Assembly (NCBI GenBank): GCA_024639825.1
Contig: JAHEGH010000008.1
Location: 19,153 to 83,152, forward strand
DNA: 64,000 bases
Reading direction: 5' to 3'
Origin: Gammaproteobacteria bacterium
GTDB lineage: Bacteria; Pseudomonadota; Gammaproteobacteria; Steroidobacterales; Woeseiaceae
Each line of letters opens with the position of its first letter. Position 1 is the first letter of the stretch. The translations under genes and the position numbers were made by a program. Positions 62,965 through 64,000 of the stretch are shown here, one piece after another. The notes below the pieces were generated by a model. The model made no database searches and was not told where the DNA came from. It was given only the letters and a program-made list of their open reading frames with translations.

Positions 62965-63819
62965 ATGAGACTGTTTGCCCTTTTGACGTTCCTGCTCGCG
63001 CCAATAGCGTTGGCGCAAGAGCCGCCTGAGCCGATCGAGCACACAGAAGTCGCTCCAGGCATCTTCATGCTGCACACGATCGGCAGTGTCGGGCTGCTTG
63101 TTGGCGATGATTACGTGGTGATGATTGACGACTCGCTGCGCCAACGCGGAGATGCCGTTGTCGAAAAGGCCGAGGCACTTGCGGGCCGCCCGGTGGACTT
63201 CGTCATCAATACACACGTTCACGCCGACCATGTCGGTGCGAACCAGACCCTGGCAGACTCGGGCGCACTCATCATTGCCCACGACAACATCCGCAAACGC
63301 ATGCTGGACGACGCTGAACTCAACACGGGTCCGGGCGCCCTTCCCGTCATCACGTTCTCGGACAATGTCACGTTCCATATTAATGGCCAGGAAGCCTACG
63401 TCTTCCATATTCCTTCAGCACACACGGACGGCGATGCCGCCATCCTGTTCCGAGAGGCCAATGTCATAGCACCGGGGGACCTCGTGTTCCGTGGCATCTT
63501 CCCGTATATCGACCTCGACAACGGCGGCAACGTGGCCGGCTTTATAGCTGGAATGGAGCGGCTGATTGACATGTCGGATGACGAGACGAAATTCATATCA
63601 GGGCACGGGCCCGTCGGCACGCGGGCCGAGCTTCAGCAGGATCTCGCTATGCTCAAGGACGCCGCAAGTAGTGTGAAAGCACTTTTAGACAAGGGCATGG
63701 ATGCAGAACAGATTATGGCGGCAAATCCGCTCGCCAAGTACCACGACGACTACAACTGGCGCTTCATCACGACCGAGCGCATGACCAAGACCCTGATTCG
63801 ATCCCTTACAGAGAAATAA
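62965..63819 (+). CDS. Exported MBL-fold metallohydrolase
   Basis: About 284 aa from the ATG at 62965, preceded by GGAG and starting the signal peptide MRLFALLTFLLAPIALAQ. The metallo-beta-lactamase motif is INTHVHADHVGAN (HxHxDH), followed by PSAHTDGDAAILF and ISGHGPVG with the other metal ligands. Similar exported proteins range from quinoprotein-associated proteins to beta-lactamases and lactonases; the substrate is unknown. It follows mmsA by 45 bp and probably shares its transcript, with a peptidase after it. Confidence 0.88.
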   Translation: MRLFALLTFLLAPIALAQEPPEPIEHTEVAPGIFMLHTIGSVGLLVGDDYVVMIDDSLRQRGDAVVEKAEALAGRPVDFVINTHVHADHVGANQTLADSGALIIAHDNIRKRMLDDAELNTGPGALPVITFSDNVTFHINGQEAYVFHIPSAHTDGDAAILFREANVIAPGDLVFRGIFPYIDLDNGGNVAGFIAGMERLIDMSDDETKFISGHGPVGTRAELQQDLAMLKDAASSVKALLDKGMDAEQIMAANPLAKYHDDYNWRFITTERMTKTLIRSLTEK

Positions 63820-63828
63820 GACAACAAC

Positions 63829-64000
63829 ATGGATAATAAACAAGCCACTGATTTCGTCAGCAAAATGTGGGATGACTCAATCATTCCCGAGATTTCCGAG
63901 TACATCAAAGTCCCCAACAAGTCACCGCACTTCGACCCCGATTGGGAGAAACACGGTCACATGGAGACCGCAGTCGCGATGCTCGAGGCCTGGTGCAAAA
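63829..64000 (+). CDS. M20-type metallopeptidase (partial, runs off right edge)
   Basis: The first 57 codons are visible, 9 bp after the MBL gene. The start MDNKQATDFVSKMWDDSIIP and the segment EYIKVPNKSPHFDPDWEKHG match the N-terminus of M20 dipeptidase-like peptidases. The metal-binding residues lie beyond the window edge. No clear RBS. Confidence 0.7.
   Translation, partial: MDNKQATDFVSKMWDDSIIPEISEYIKVPNKSPHFDPDWEKHGHMETAVAMLEAWCK

Overview
This 64 kb window looks like ordinary chromosome from a moderately GC-rich gammaproteobacterium. The evidence is a gammaproteobacterial-type ilvI/ilvH pair, proBA, a LemA-M48 pair, COX15-hemN, a S9 peptidase next to a large TonB receptor, and many short overlaps between co-directional genes. 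The TonB receptor and peptidase repertoire would suit a marine or sediment heterotroph of the Woeseiaceae/Chromatiales type, but that placement is inference only. I see no rRNA, tRNA, CRISPR array, insertion sequence, integrase or phage gene. About 54 genes fill the window and gaps are mostly under 300 bp.

Layout. 1-1890 (minus): start of an exported protein, a TlpA-like thioredoxin and ApbE flavin transferase. 1881-6417 (plus): LemA, M48 protease, SYLF lipid-binding protein, MscS channel. 6414-13109: an EexN-like lipoprotein, an MFS-acyltransferase fusion and a 1337-aa ATPase/P-domain/WD40 membrane protein. 13146-14109: a small RIO-like kinase and an 82-aa protein. 14116-20847 (minus): a tight operon ilvN-proB-proA-glpD-patatin/Omp85, divergent from ilvB (20981-22831). 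22894-28249 (minus): S9 peptidase and TonB-dependent receptor. 28534-32934: small Cys-rich protein, lipoprotein, orphan ParA, threonine dehydratase, pterin dehydratase and an OmpA-like protein.

33073-49073 (minus) is the most unusual part. It reads, in transcription order, thioesterase, glycerol kinase, Ser/Thr kinase with four C-terminal zinc ribbons, PP2C phosphatase, Gly/Ser-repeat lipoprotein, second lipoprotein, membrane Ser/Thr kinase with TPR-like periplasmic part, FHA-TM-PEGA-FGE protein, small acidic exported protein, TolQ/MotA-type channel subunit, Hsp70/actin-like FHA protein, and two proteins with the same N-terminal membrane helix, a coiled coil and a VWA domain. Overlaps or very short gaps link most of them. 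I interpret this as one envelope system: a phospho-signalling module (two kinases, one phosphatase, FHA readers) controlling an ion-driven TolQ-like motor whose TolR/ExbD partners have been replaced by VWA proteins. No type VI secretion structural gene is present, so it is not simply a T6SS regulatory cluster.

49085-64000: acetoacetyl-CoA ligase, membrane thioredoxin/peroxiredoxin-like protein, DUF2461 and a small conserved protein, cold-shock protein, FMN-dependent alpha-hydroxyacid dehydrogenase, two COX15/CtaA-family proteins (the first lacking its N-terminal-half haem histidines) followed by hemN, a branched-chain aminotransferase, and a catabolic locus (XRE-cupin regulator divergent from omega-amino-acid transaminase and methylmalonate-semialdehyde dehydrogenase, then an MBL hydrolase and the start of an M20 peptidase).
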